From assembly GCA_947378845.1 (NCBI GenBank), contig CANCLQ010000001.1, positions 1-64,000 of the forward strand: a DNA stretch of 64,000 nucleotides, given 5' to 3'. Positions 9,156 to 17,585 of this stretch are shown in pieces (the first letter of the stretch is position 1; each line of letters begins with the position of its first letter). The notes under the pieces were generated by a model. That model was given only the letters and a program-made list of their open reading frames with translations, was not told the DNA's origin and did no database searches. This DNA comes from Opitutia bacterium (lineage in GTDB: Bacteria > Verrucomicrobiota > Verrucomicrobiia > Opitutales > UBA953). The translations under genes and the position numbers were made by a program.

Positions 9156-10868
9156 ATGGCCGCATGGTTACATCGGGCCGCTGATGCTGAAAAGGTGAAG
9201 CGTTTAGCGGCTGGTTTAGGAGTCAGCGATCCTGTCGCTCACGCCTTGGCACGTCTCTTTAATGACGAAGAAGCGGCGGAACGTCATTTACGTCCGCAAC
9301 TCGCACATGTCTCTGATCCGTTTGCAGTTGGAAATTTGCGAAAAGCAGCGGAAAGAATTGTGCAAGCCGTTGCGCAAGGAGAGTCGATTGCAATTCTGGG
9401 CGATTACGACGTCGATGGAGTATCAAGCACCGCAATCTTAGTTCATTTTCTGCGCCGTCTCGGTGCCTCTCCTGTTGCGTTCGTTCCACGTCGATTGGAA
9501 GAAGGCTATGGTTTATCGATGGCCGCTTTAGAGCGAGTATTAACGGAGGCACACCCTAAGCTTTTCATCGCTCTTGATTGCGGCACAAATTCGATTCCAG
9601 AAGTTGAGCGCTTATTGTCGGAGCAGGTCGATGTGATTATTGTCGACCACCACGTTGCTAAAGAGAAAGCCGCACCCTGTGTGTTGGTGAATCCGCGGGT
9701 GAATGATCCAGCCGACGCCCCCTGGCAGTCGCTCTGCACGGCAGGTTTAGTTTTCAAACTCGTACATGGTATTTTGAAAGTGTTGCGCATTGCAGGCGAT
9801 GAACGTGGCTCAAGTATCGCGGTCAAAGATTACCTCGATTTAGCTGCACTGGGAACGATTGCGGATTTAGTTCCTTTGTTGTCCGAGAACAGAATTTTAG
9901 CTGCACATGGATTGCGTGCCCTGGGTGAAGCAAGACGTCCCGGCGTGCGTGCCCTGATAAATGTCAGCGGTATGGAGGCGGGCGGAGTCTTAACATCGGT
10001 AGATGTTTCCTACCGTTTAGGGCCACGCATCAATGCCAGTGGCCGACTCGCGGATGCATCGTTGCCGCTACAATTACTTTTATCGGAATCGGCGGAAGAC
10101 TGTGAACGTGATGCTGAGATGCTGGACCAGATAAATCGCGAACGACAAGAGATTGATAAACGCGTAACCGAAGAGGCTACAGCGCAGGCTGAATCGATGG
10201 GTGATTTACCAGGTTATGTTTTACATGGTGAATGGCATCCGGGGGTCGTCGGTATTGCTGCAGGGAAAATCTGCCGAGCACTTGATCGACCCGTGATTGT
10301 TCTGGGTCAAGAGGGCGACACAGCAAAAGGCTCGGGTCGTGGCGTCCCAGGTACTAATTTGGTCGAAGCCCTTACAACGTGTTCAAGTATATTGAAAACC
10401 TTCGGTGGTCACCCAATGGCAGTGGGTGTTTCGCTCAGTGTCTCAGATGTCGAAAACTTTCGCAAAAAATTTGCTGAGGCGATTGCAGCACAAAAAGCCG
10501 CAGGTGTTGCAATGGCCGACGGACGTGATTTGGAAATTGTTCACTGGATTAAAGCGACTGAAGTGAATGATCGAGTCTTGGATGACCTCGAATTGCTTCA
10601 GCCGTATGGTGAGGCTAATGCTGAGCCAATTTTCGGTGTACGAGGATTTATTTTCGATAAAGCTCCGCAGATTTTTGGCGAAGGGAATTTCCGTTTCCAA
10701 ATGAACCTTTCGGGTAACAAAAAAATTAATTTCATCGCCTGGCGAATGGCCACTCGACTCCCCGAAGTCGGTCGTGCGGTAGATCTAGCAGTGAAACTGC
10801 AATGGAATCGCTGGCAGGGAAGAAAAGTTCCGCAGGTAGAGATTCTCGATTGGCGCTATGCGGGATAA
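9156..10868 (+). CDS. recJ: Single-stranded-DNA-specific exonuclease RecJ
   Basis: 570 residues, normal for RecJ. It is a 5'-3' single-strand exonuclease used in recombination and mismatch repair. DHH-family motifs are clear: motif I GDYDVDGVSS (residues 82-91), the DCGTNS motif, the DHH triad in IIVDHHVA (Asp164-His165-His166), and motif IV with DLAALGTIADLVPL. The DHHA1 domain has HPGVVGIAAGK and the GSGRG and FGGHPMA motifs. An OB-fold C-terminus follows. The start ATG at 9156 lies 20 bases after secDF. The last 11 bases overlap the start of the chromate transporter gene in another frame, which implies translational coupling. Confidence 0.95.
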   Translation: MAAWLHRAADAEKVKRLAAGLGVSDPVAHALARLFNDEEAAERHLRPQLAHVSDPFAVGNLRKAAERIVQAVAQGESIAILGDYDVDGVSSTAILVHFLRRLGASPVAFVPRRLEEGYGLSMAALERVLTEAHPKLFIALDCGTNSIPEVERLLSEQVDVIIVDHHVAKEKAAPCVLVNPRVNDPADAPWQSLCTAGLVFKLVHGILKVLRIAGDERGSSIAVKDYLDLAALGTIADLVPLLSENRILAAHGLRALGEARRPGVRALINVSGMEAGGVLTSVDVSYRLGPRINASGRLADASLPLQLLLSESAEDCERDAEMLDQINRERQEIDKRVTEEATAQAESMGDLPGYVLHGEWHPGVVGIAAGKICRALDRPVIVLGQEGDTAKGSGRGVPGTNLVEALTTCSSILKTFGGHPMAVGVSLSVSDVENFRKKFAEAIAAQKAAGVAMADGRDLEIVHWIKATEVNDRVLDDLELLQPYGEANAEPIFGVRGFIFDKAPQIFGEGNFRFQMNLSGNKKINFIAWRMATRLPEVGRAVDLAVKLQWNRWQGRKVPQVEILDWRYAG

Positions 10869-12054
10869 TTTTCCATTTATATTTTGGCTTCGAATGGGCT
10901 TGCTGTCGTTTGGCGGACCCATGGCACAGATAGCGATGCTCGAAGACGAGTGCGTACGAAAACGGGCGTGGCTGACAGCTGACGAGTTCAGTCGCGGTAT
11001 GGGTTTATGTATGTTTTTGCCTGGTCCAGAAGCGCAGCAATTAGCGGCGTGGGTGGCCTGGAGGCGTTTCGGAATTCCGGGAGCAATTTTAGCATCACTT
11101 CTCTTTATTCTACCTGGATTATTGCTCTGCGGTCTCTTGGCCTGGGCTTATGTTCTGACTGCACAGTTGCCCGTGGTGGGTGGCGTTTTAGCGGGTGCAC
11201 GTGCCGCTGTTGCTGGTGTTATTCTGGTGGCGGGATATAAAATGTTTTCACGTACCTGCGTGCAGCCCGACCAAAGAGTGGCGAGCGGCATTTCCTTTGC
11301 CGGATTATTTTTAGCCGTACCATTTATTTTCTTAGCGATGGCAGGAGGATTGTACGCATGGTTTATTCGTCCAGAAGAGGAGGGTGTGGTATCAACTTTA
11401 TCTGAGAATTTATTGGCGGCGTTACGCAGGACCGTTCGTTATTTAGTTCCCGTCGTTGGTCTGTATTTATTGCTTTGGTTAATATTTAGGCACGACCACG
11501 GTGTGGTACGATTGGTCGAAACATCCATGTTTGCAGTCCTAGCATCTTTTGGTGGAGCGTATGCGGCTTTAGGAATTTGGCAGGCGAGGTCTGAAGCCAT
11601 GAATTGGCTGAAGCCAGGTCAATTTGGTGATGCATTGGTTGCAGGTGAGGCAACGCCCGGTCCATTGTTGCTGGCTGGAAGTTTTGTCGCATTCGTCGCA
11701 GGGTATCACGGTAAAATCTTCGCTGGTAGCGACAGTATCACGTGGGGTGTGTTAGGTTTAATAATAGCTGCAGTTTTCACTTTTTACACTTCAACTGCTG
11801 TAATCTTAGCCTTTGCACCCTTGGCTGAAGAGGGTGTGGGTGATCGACGATTCCACGATGTCGTGGGTGTTGTTTCGGCATTAGCGGTCGGGGCGATTAT
11901 GTATCTAGGCTTAAGTATATTACTTGCGGTCTGGACCATGCCTTTACTGGTCGCAGTAGCGGCTGGTTCGGGTTATTTATTTTATCAGAATAAGTTATCG
12001 GTGCCCGTATTGATTGGTTTTGGTGCTTTAGTTGGACTATTTAGTGCACGGTAG
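10858..12054 (+). CDS. chrA: Chromate transporter, two-domain ChrA type
   Basis: 398 residues. It is a membrane protein of the CHR superfamily, reported to export chromate by exchange or proton coupling; many homologues have other or unknown anion substrates. The two homologous halves are visible. The first begins LRMGLLSFGGPMAQIAML and contains a PGPEAQQLA motif; the second begins near WLKPGQFGDALVAGEATPGP. About ten hydrophobic segments are present. The start overlaps the end of recJ by 11 bases, so it is probably translated from the same message, although a functional tie to recJ is not evident. The family is secure, the substrate less so. Confidence 0.88.
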   Translation: MRDNFPFIFWLRMGLLSFGGPMAQIAMLEDECVRKRAWLTADEFSRGMGLCMFLPGPEAQQLAAWVAWRRFGIPGAILASLLFILPGLLLCGLLAWAYVLTAQLPVVGGVLAGARAAVAGVILVAGYKMFSRTCVQPDQRVASGISFAGLFLAVPFIFLAMAGGLYAWFIRPEEEGVVSTLSENLLAALRRTVRYLVPVVGLYLLLWLIFRHDHGVVRLVETSMFAVLASFGGAYAALGIWQARSEAMNWLKPGQFGDALVAGEATPGPLLLAGSFVAFVAGYHGKIFAGSDSITWGVLGLIIAAVFTFYTSTAVILAFAPLAEEGVGDRRFHDVVGVVSALAVGAIMYLGLSILLAVWTMPLLVAVAAGSGYLFYQNKLSVPVLIGFGALVGLFSAR

Positions 12055-12111
12055 ATGGGCATCGGCTTGCATGCTGTGGGGCATCTACTTAAATCCGTAA
12101 ATATTACTCCC

Positions 12112-13056
12112 ATGATATTTCGCACCTTACTCCTAAGCTTGGTAACTGTTGCACTTGGTGCCGCAGAGATTCCCACGCGAAAAATTCTCTTCTTTACGAA
12201 ATCGAGCGGCTATGAGCACGAAGTAATTTCGTGGACGAAGAGTCAGCCGAGTTTTGCCGAAAAAGAATTACTTGTTTTAGGGAAAGAAAATAACTGGGAA
12301 TTCACGTTCTCGAAGGATGGATCTAAGTTCAGCCCCGAGTACTTGGCGCAATTTGATGCTCTGATGTTTTATACGACTGGTGACCTGTGTGATTTAGGTC
12401 GCGACAAGAATCCGCCGATGAGTTCAGCCGGGAAACAGGCAATATTTGATTTTGTTCGCGGTGGTAAAGGGTTCGTAGGTGTGCACTCGTGCTCGGATAC
12501 ATTTCACACCGATAATGAGTCGCAGAAAGGCCCTGAACGTTATGTGAATCACTGCGAGAAGGCGGATCCTTTTGTTAAATTCCTTGGGGCTGAATTTATC
12601 ATCCACGGCAAGCAACAAGTGGCTAAGAATATTGTGGTTGATCCAATGTTCCCCGGTTTCGAGAAAATTGGAGAATCATTCTCCTTCCAGGAAGAGTGGT
12701 ATTCGCTGAAAGATTATAATTCAGATATCCACGTGCTGACGGTGATTGATTCACCTGCGATGGAGGGAACGATGTACGAGCGTCCACCGTATCCTAATTG
12801 CTGGGCACGTAACGAAGGTAAGGGCCGAATTTTCTATACTGCGATGGGTCACCGTGAAGATGTTTGGACGAACCCGATATTCCGTCAGATTCTCGTCGGT
12901 GGTTCAAAATTTGCGCTCGGTGATGCAAAAGCCGATACTACCCCAAATTTAACAAAGGTTGCGCCAGGTTCATCGACAAATCCTAAGTATGTTCCGCCGA
13001 AGGCGCCTGCTGTAGTCGCTCCAGTGGCACCTGTCGCAGCACCAGCGACTAAATAA
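12112..13056 (+). CDS. Secreted ThuA-like domain protein
   Basis: 314 residues from the ATG at 12112. That start gives a clean signal peptide (MIFRTLLLSLVTVALGAAE); the in-frame ATG at 12055 would put 19 extra residues in front. The body is a ThuA-like fold (trehalose-utilisation, glutamine-amidotransferase-like), with KILFFTKSSGYEHEVI near the start, GGKGFVGVHSCSDTFH in the middle and FYTAMGHREDVW near the end. ThuA-like proteins are very abundant in Verrucomicrobia and Planctomycetes and are linked loosely to carbohydrate metabolism, but no biochemical role is settled. The C-terminus ends in an Ala/Pro/Val-rich low-complexity tail. An MFS transporter gene follows after six bases and may be cotranscribed. 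Confidence 0.82.
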   Translation: MIFRTLLLSLVTVALGAAEIPTRKILFFTKSSGYEHEVISWTKSQPSFAEKELLVLGKENNWEFTFSKDGSKFSPEYLAQFDALMFYTTGDLCDLGRDKNPPMSSAGKQAIFDFVRGGKGFVGVHSCSDTFHTDNESQKGPERYVNHCEKADPFVKFLGAEFIIHGKQQVAKNIVVDPMFPGFEKIGESFSFQEEWYSLKDYNSDIHVLTVIDSPAMEGTMYERPPYPNCWARNEGKGRIFYTAMGHREDVWTNPIFRQILVGGSKFALGDAKADTTPNLTKVAPGSSTNPKYVPPKAPAVVAPVAPVAAPATK

Positions 13057-13062
13057 TTTAGA

Positions 13063-14349
13063 ATGAGCTCAGAAGCTGATGCCAAAGCTCCAGTGGTGCA
13101 TTGGCGTCAGTTGAGTTCTGCGCAAAAGAAGTCAGGCTTAGCTGCATGGCTTGGCTGGTTCTTTGATGGATTAGACCTCCATCTTTATACTTTGGTTGCG
13201 ATGGTGTTCGTAGGTCAGCTACTAGGTACGGCGGATACGAAGCGTGACGACGTCGCGCATTATGCTTCTATCATCCAAGCGGCATTCTTAGTCGGTTGGG
13301 CGGTGGGTGGCGTTTTCTTTGGGCGACTCGGTGATTATTTGGGACGCAGTCGAACGCTCGTACTCACAATTTTAACCTACGCATTGTTCACTGGGTTATC
13401 TTTCTGGGCAACGCAGTGGTGGCACTTAATGATTTTCCGTTTTCTGGCAGCGTTGGGTATCGGTGGAGAGTGGGCGGTCGGGGCCTCGCTGTTGTCCGAA
13501 ACATGGCCAAAGCATTGGCGCCCGTGGATTGCGGCCGTTTTACAGTGTGCGGTTAATTTAGGAATCTTGGCAGCGATTCTCGCTGTTTACTTTTTGCAGT
13601 CATTTTCTGGCTACGAACCTAAATGGGTTTTCTTGGTAGGTTTATTGCCAGCCTTAATCACCTTATGGATTCGTAAAGCTGTGCCGGAGACTGAGGAGTG
13701 GCACGCCGCGAAAGAGGGGAATGTAGTTCCACCTATTTCCGATTTGTTTTCATCGCAGAATCGGCGCACGACTTGGCTCGTGCTCTCTATTTGTGCGATA
13801 TCCTTAACCGCACACTGGACATTTATGTTCTGGCAGCAGGGTTATATTTTACATCACCCAGAAGTAGTTGGCTTAGGTGTGACGTTAAAGCAGGCAGTTC
13901 CTTTAACGGCGCTTTTCTGGATTATGATGGGTTCGCTCGTCGGTAACTTTGGTGCCGGTGCTTTGGCTAGGTTTATAGGATACCGCTGGGCATTCTTGTC
14001 GCTGTTCACGCTCTATGCGGTGTTGATGTGGATCACTTTCTCCGCCGATTGGAGTTTGCATGTAACCTACGCGCTCTTCGCTGCGATCGGTTTCACGCAA
14101 GGCGTGTTTGGTTTATTCACGATGTGTTTGCCGCCATTATTTCCTACCTTGTTGCGCACGACGGGTGCGGGTTTCTGTTATAATATTGGACGAATCTTTG
14201 CCGCGGCCGGCACCGTTTTCTTTGGAATCTTCGCGCATGTGGGCGATTACACGCAGTGCCTCTTTTACGCCTCGTTTCTTTTTATTCCGGTGGCGATTTT
14301 GTCTTACTGGCTTCCGCAGGAAGGCGACACTCAGCTGCCGAGTTTCTGA
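13063..14349 (+). CDS. MFS transporter, metabolite:H+ symporter type
   Basis: 428 residues with twelve predicted membrane helices. The N-terminal helix with LGWFFDGLDLHLYTLV resembles the GWxxDGxDxxLY pattern of sialate, aromatic-acid and other metabolite:proton symporters. The loop between helices 2 and 3 has GRLGDYLGRSRTLV, the canonical MFS motif A (G-x-x-x-D-x-x-G-R). GIGGEWAVGASLLSETWPKHWR is the typical helix 4-5 region. The substrate cannot be read from the sequence. It directly follows the ThuA-like gene, so uptake of a sugar or organic acid released or handled there is possible but unproven. Its last 19 bases overlap the convergent EVE gene. Confidence 0.86.
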   Translation: MSSEADAKAPVVHWRQLSSAQKKSGLAAWLGWFFDGLDLHLYTLVAMVFVGQLLGTADTKRDDVAHYASIIQAAFLVGWAVGGVFFGRLGDYLGRSRTLVLTILTYALFTGLSFWATQWWHLMIFRFLAALGIGGEWAVGASLLSETWPKHWRPWIAAVLQCAVNLGILAAILAVYFLQSFSGYEPKWVFLVGLLPALITLWIRKAVPETEEWHAAKEGNVVPPISDLFSSQNRRTTWLVLSICAISLTAHWTFMFWQQGYILHHPEVVGLGVTLKQAVPLTALFWIMMGSLVGNFGAGALARFIGYRWAFLSLFTLYAVLMWITFSADWSLHVTYALFAAIGFTQGVFGLFTMCLPPLFPTLLRTTGAGFCYNIGRIFAAAGTVFFGIFAHVGDYTQCLFYASFLFIPVAILSYWLPQEGDTQLPSF

Positions 14350-14783
14350 ATCACCTTAAATTCAGCGGCGGTCACAGGCGTGACGGAGAGTCTATTACCT
14401 GGGCGCATAATAAGCATACTCTTTAATTCCCGATTGGACTTCAAGTTTTCGAGGTCAATGTGTGATTTAAATTTCTTATAAAATTTCACCTCAATGCAGA
14501 ACCAACGAGGTTCACTTTGCTTTGCTTTGGAATCGAAGTAATCGGACTTCGGGTCGAATTGTGTGGGGTCAGGAAAAGCTAACTTCGATACTTTAGCCAG
14601 GCCGGCGATTCCTGGTTCGTCGCAGTTGGAGTGATAAAAAAGCACGATGTCGTCGACTTTCGCCGCACGCATAAAATTACGGGCCTGGTAATTACGAACA
14701 CCCGTCCAGGGTTCGCGACCTTTGCGTTCAAGATCGGCGAAAGAAAATTCGTCGGGCTCAGATTTCATTAACCAGTATTGCAT
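14331..14783 (-). CDS. EVE domain protein (thymocyte nuclear protein 1-like)
   Basis: 150 residues forming one EVE (PUA-like) domain. MQYWLMKSEPDEFSFADLE and WTGVRNYQARNFMR are the family hallmarks, and DIVLFYHSNC forms the binding-pocket strand. EVE domains are thought to bind modified bases in DNA or RNA (5-methylcytosine derivatives and similar), and stand-alone copies are widespread in bacteria. It is encoded opposite to its neighbours and overlaps the MFS gene tail to tail by 19 bases. The leader contains CACCTCCTT, the complement of a Shine-Dalgarno sequence, as does the metY leader. Confidence 0.9.
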   Translation of the reverse strand: MQYWLMKSEPDEFSFADLERKGREPWTGVRNYQARNFMRAAKVDDIVLFYHSNCDEPGIAGLAKVSKLAFPDPTQFDPKSDYFDSKAKQSEPRWFCIEVKFYKKFKSHIDLENLKSNRELKSMLIMRPGNRLSVTPVTAAEFKVIQKLGS

Positions 14784-14871
14784 AAGGCACTAAGGGTGGG
14801 GGATGGGATTTTGACAAGTAAGGAGGTGGTTAGCGTTGCCTTGCTGGGCGATTTACCAGAGATGATGAGCT

Positions 14872-15666
14872 GTGCGTTTATTAGATTCCCATTGTCATCC
14901 AGCTAACGTTACCCGCCAGGGCAAGCTGTCGGAATGGATGTCTGACGTCAAAGCGGCAGGCGTCGAAGGAGTGGTCGCAATTGGTACGGACTTGGACGAT
15001 TGGTCGGAATACCGCGGGCTATCACAGGCTCATCCTGATTTTTTTAAGCATACCGTCGGGCTGCATCCTTGTCACGTCACCGAGGGATGGGAAGAGACAG
15101 TGGCAGCAGTGGCACCTTACTTCGCGGATCACACAGCTCCAGCTGCGTTGGGAGAGATCGGCTTAGACTATTATCGTTTACCGACTGATCCCGTCGAAAG
15201 TGCTCAGATGAAACTAATGCAGCAAGGTGCGTTTCGTCAGCAACTCAGCTTGGCTTATCAACTCGGTTGCCCGATTGTCATCCATTCAAGATATGCCTTT
15301 GCGGATTGTGTGAAGATGGTTGACGAGAGTGGTGTCGATTGGCGCAAAGTTGTGTTCCATTGTTTCGTGGAAGGTCCGGAGGCTGTGCGAGAATTGAATC
15401 GTCGCGGCGGACGGGCCTCATTTACGGGAGTTATCACTTACCCGAATTGCCCAAACATTCTGGGTGCGTTAAAAGCACAGGGTGTCGCTCGGTTGATGCT
15501 TGAGACGGATGCGCCGTACCTTTCTCCGCAATCCAAGCGTGGCAAAGAAAATACCCCTGCAAATTTACCTGAGATTGCGATTAAAGCGGCGGAAGTTTTA
15601 GGCATACCCGTTGATGAAGTTGCGGAAATTGCCACGCTCAACGCCCGAGCATTTTTCGGCTTCTAA
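14872..15666 (+). CDS. tatD: TatD family metal-dependent DNase
   Basis: 264 residues from a GTG start at 14872; no in-frame ATG precedes the essential DSHCH motif. TatD enzymes are amidohydrolase-fold nucleases with 3'-5' exonuclease activity, linked to DNA repair and RNA quality control. All metal ligands are visible: HxH in DSHCHP, Glu in ALGEIGLDYY, His in IVIHSR, His in VVFHCF, and Asp in LETDAPYLSP. The length matches the family. The 3' end takes part in an unusual pair of competing hairpins with the following intergenic region. Confidence 0.94.
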   Translation: MRLLDSHCHPANVTRQGKLSEWMSDVKAAGVEGVVAIGTDLDDWSEYRGLSQAHPDFFKHTVGLHPCHVTEGWEETVAAVAPYFADHTAPAALGEIGLDYYRLPTDPVESAQMKLMQQGAFRQQLSLAYQLGCPIVIHSRYAFADCVKMVDESGVDWRKVVFHCFVEGPEAVRELNRRGGRASFTGVITYPNCPNILGALKAQGVARLMLETDAPYLSPQSKRGKENTPANLPEIAIKAAEVLGIPVDEVAEIATLNARAFFGF

Positions 15667-15712
15667 TTCAGTCGACACGTAATTGTCACCTATTCGAAGC
15701 CGAAAATTACGT
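15653..15712 (+). promoter_or_regulatory. Two mutually exclusive hairpins across the tatD stop codon
   Basis: TTTTCGGCTTC (15653-15663) is perfectly complementary over 11 bases to GAAGCCGAAAA (15696-15706). ACGTAATT (15677-15684) is perfectly complementary over 8 bases to AATTACGT (15705-15712). The second and fourth arms overlap by two bases, so both stems cannot form fully at once. No T-run follows. The arrangement resembles an attenuator or RNA switch in front of the acyltransferase gene, but chance cannot be excluded. Confidence 0.4.
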
Positions 15713-15734
15713 TCGGTGGGTTACGTTAGGTTGA

Positions 15735-17537
15735 ATGATAAATTACGTGCATGGTTCCAATCTGGCGGAACTTAAAAATCGTTTAGGCTTCGTGCATTGG
15801 CTAAGTCCACTGGTAGATCGCTGGGTAAAGGCTAGTGAGTTTGATACCTTTCTTCACAATATACATTTATCGGGCAGAACGGATTTTTTTGGTAGTGCGA
15901 AAGAGTTTTCGAAACTATCGGCGACATGGAGTGATGCTTGTTTGGCGCGAATTCCTCGTGAAGGTCCGTTGATTATTATGGCTAATCATCCGCATGGATT
16001 AGCTGACGGTATTGTGGGGATGGATTTTGTCCTACGAGCACGTCCTGATGCGTTAGTCGTAGGCAATCGCTGGCTGGCTAAGATTCCTGGTATTCGTCCC
16101 TGGTTAATTGAAGTGAATCCCTATGATGATAAGCAGGCTGATTGGGGTAACGTGTCGGGTACGCGCCGAATTTTAAATCATCTAAAAGCCGGAGGCTGTA
16201 TTTTTACTTTTCCAGCGGGAGAAGTTTCTAATTTTAAAATTCGCGCAATGGGCGTGCAGGATTCGCCGTGGTCGAGTCAGTTGGTAAAACTAGCACGCAA
16301 ACTCAATGCGAATATCTTACCTCTCAATATCGAGGGGAAGAACTCACGGACTTTTTATTCGTTTGGTTTAATTAATCCGAGTTTGCAGACGGGGATGTTG
16401 TTGCGCGAGTTTCATGCACAGCGTGGGAAGGTCATACGTCTGCGAACAGGTAAGCCGCTTAATGCCGATCAGTTGGCCAATCATCCTGATGATGAAGAGG
16501 CCACTAAATTTATTCGTTTAAAATGCGAATTGTTGTCGAAGAAGAATGAGGCTGCGGATGCAAGCACATCCAAAAAATCTACCACTATTCATTCGACGCC
16601 CGTGATTCGTCCCGCTCACCCAAAGGTTTTGAGAGCGGAGCTGGAGAGTCTGCCAGCCGAGGATATGCTATTATCTGCGGGTGATTTTAAAGTCTACCGC
16701 TTCATGGGATCAGAACTGCCGCACGTGATGCGTGAGATTGGCCGACTTCGTGAAGTAACTTTTCGTTCGGTGTCTGAGGGCACAGGCAAGGATTGTGACG
16801 TAGATGCGTTTGATGCTTGGTATGATCAGATGGTGTTGTGGGATGATAAGACCTCGCAGATTGTAGGCGGATATCGATTGGGGCCGACCGACCGCATTTT
16901 GCCTCTCAAAGGAAAGCATGGGATGTACACCTCGACGCTGTTTAACTTTAAAGGAGATTTCTTTCAGCGCCTAGATCCAGCCTTAGAGATGGGACGTTCC
17001 TTTATTCGCGAGGAATATCAACGTCGGCCCACGAGTTTGCCATTATTGTGGCGCGGGATTGGACGTTATGTGGTTCGTTTTCCCCAGTACCATCAACTCT
17101 TCGGTCCGGTTAGTATCAATCCTGAGTATGGTCAGGCATCGAAGGAACTAATTCTAACTTACCTAAAGCATAATCGTTCAGCGGATGATTTGGTAAATTT
17201 AGTACGGGCGAAAAATCCACCGAGATCGATGAGTTTGCGTGATGCGGACATCGAGGTCTTGCAGCGCTGTGCGTTTGATCTCGAGCACGTGTCTGGATTG
17301 GTGAGTGACTTGGAGTTAGACGCAAAATCGGTACCGGTTTTATTGAAGCATTACCTAAAGCTTAATGGCCGTTTGATATCCTTTAACGTCGATCAAGGTT
17401 TCGGTGGTTGTTTGGATGGCCTAATCTTGGTGGACCTCACAAAGACTGAGCCCAAATTATTAGAAGCCTATATGGGCGAAGAGGGTGCACAGCAGTTTTT
17501 GAGCTACCACGATTTCGACGTCGTTAAGCAGAAATAA
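15735..17537 (+). CDS. Bifunctional acyltransferase: PlsC-like domain plus GNAT/OlsB-like domain (OlsF type)
   Basis: 600 residues with two acyltransferase domains. Residues of about 60-270 form a PlsC-like lysophospholipid acyltransferase; its catalytic block is NHPHGLADG (Asn84, His85, Asp91), an H-x5-D form seen in this subfamily. After a linker (about 270-305), residues of about 310-520 form the GNAT-like hemolysin/OlsB domain, with REVTFR, GGYRLG, ALEMGRSFIREEYQ and PLLWRGIGRYV. The same architecture, in the opposite order of action, makes ornithine lipids in Serratia (OlsF): the GNAT part N-acylates ornithine and the PlsC part O-acylates the product. Here it probably makes ornithine or a related aminolipid. 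The C-terminal 80 residues (LGGCLDGLILVDL) match the end of the acyltransferase family. Confidence 0.82.
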   Translation: MINYVHGSNLAELKNRLGFVHWLSPLVDRWVKASEFDTFLHNIHLSGRTDFFGSAKEFSKLSATWSDACLARIPREGPLIIMANHPHGLADGIVGMDFVLRARPDALVVGNRWLAKIPGIRPWLIEVNPYDDKQADWGNVSGTRRILNHLKAGGCIFTFPAGEVSNFKIRAMGVQDSPWSSQLVKLARKLNANILPLNIEGKNSRTFYSFGLINPSLQTGMLLREFHAQRGKVIRLRTGKPLNADQLANHPDDEEATKFIRLKCELLSKKNEAADASTSKKSTTIHSTPVIRPAHPKVLRAELESLPAEDMLLSAGDFKVYRFMGSELPHVMREIGRLREVTFRSVSEGTGKDCDVDAFDAWYDQMVLWDDKTSQIVGGYRLGPTDRILPLKGKHGMYTSTLFNFKGDFFQRLDPALEMGRSFIREEYQRRPTSLPLLWRGIGRYVVRFPQYHQLFGPVSINPEYGQASKELILTYLKHNRSADDLVNLVRAKNPPRSMSLRDADIEVLQRCAFDLEHVSGLVSDLELDAKSVPVLLKHYLKLNGRLISFNVDQGFGGCLDGLILVDLTKTEPKLLEAYMGEEGAQQFLSYHDFDVVKQK

Positions 17538-17538
17538 A

Positions 17539-17566
17539 ATAGGCAGACTCTTGCGAGTCTGCCTAT
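17539..17566 (-). terminator. Bidirectional terminator between the acyltransferase gene and metY
   Basis: ATAGGCAGACTC (17539-17550), a four-base loop and GAGTCTGCCTAT (17555-17566) make a perfect 12-bp stem. On the minus strand it is followed by TTTTATTTC, a proper T-rich tail for metY. On the plus strand the tail is poor, so the hairpin probably serves mainly metY but may stop both convergent genes. Confidence 0.85.
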
Positions 17567-17585
17567 GTAAGAGTTGCCGTTTTAT

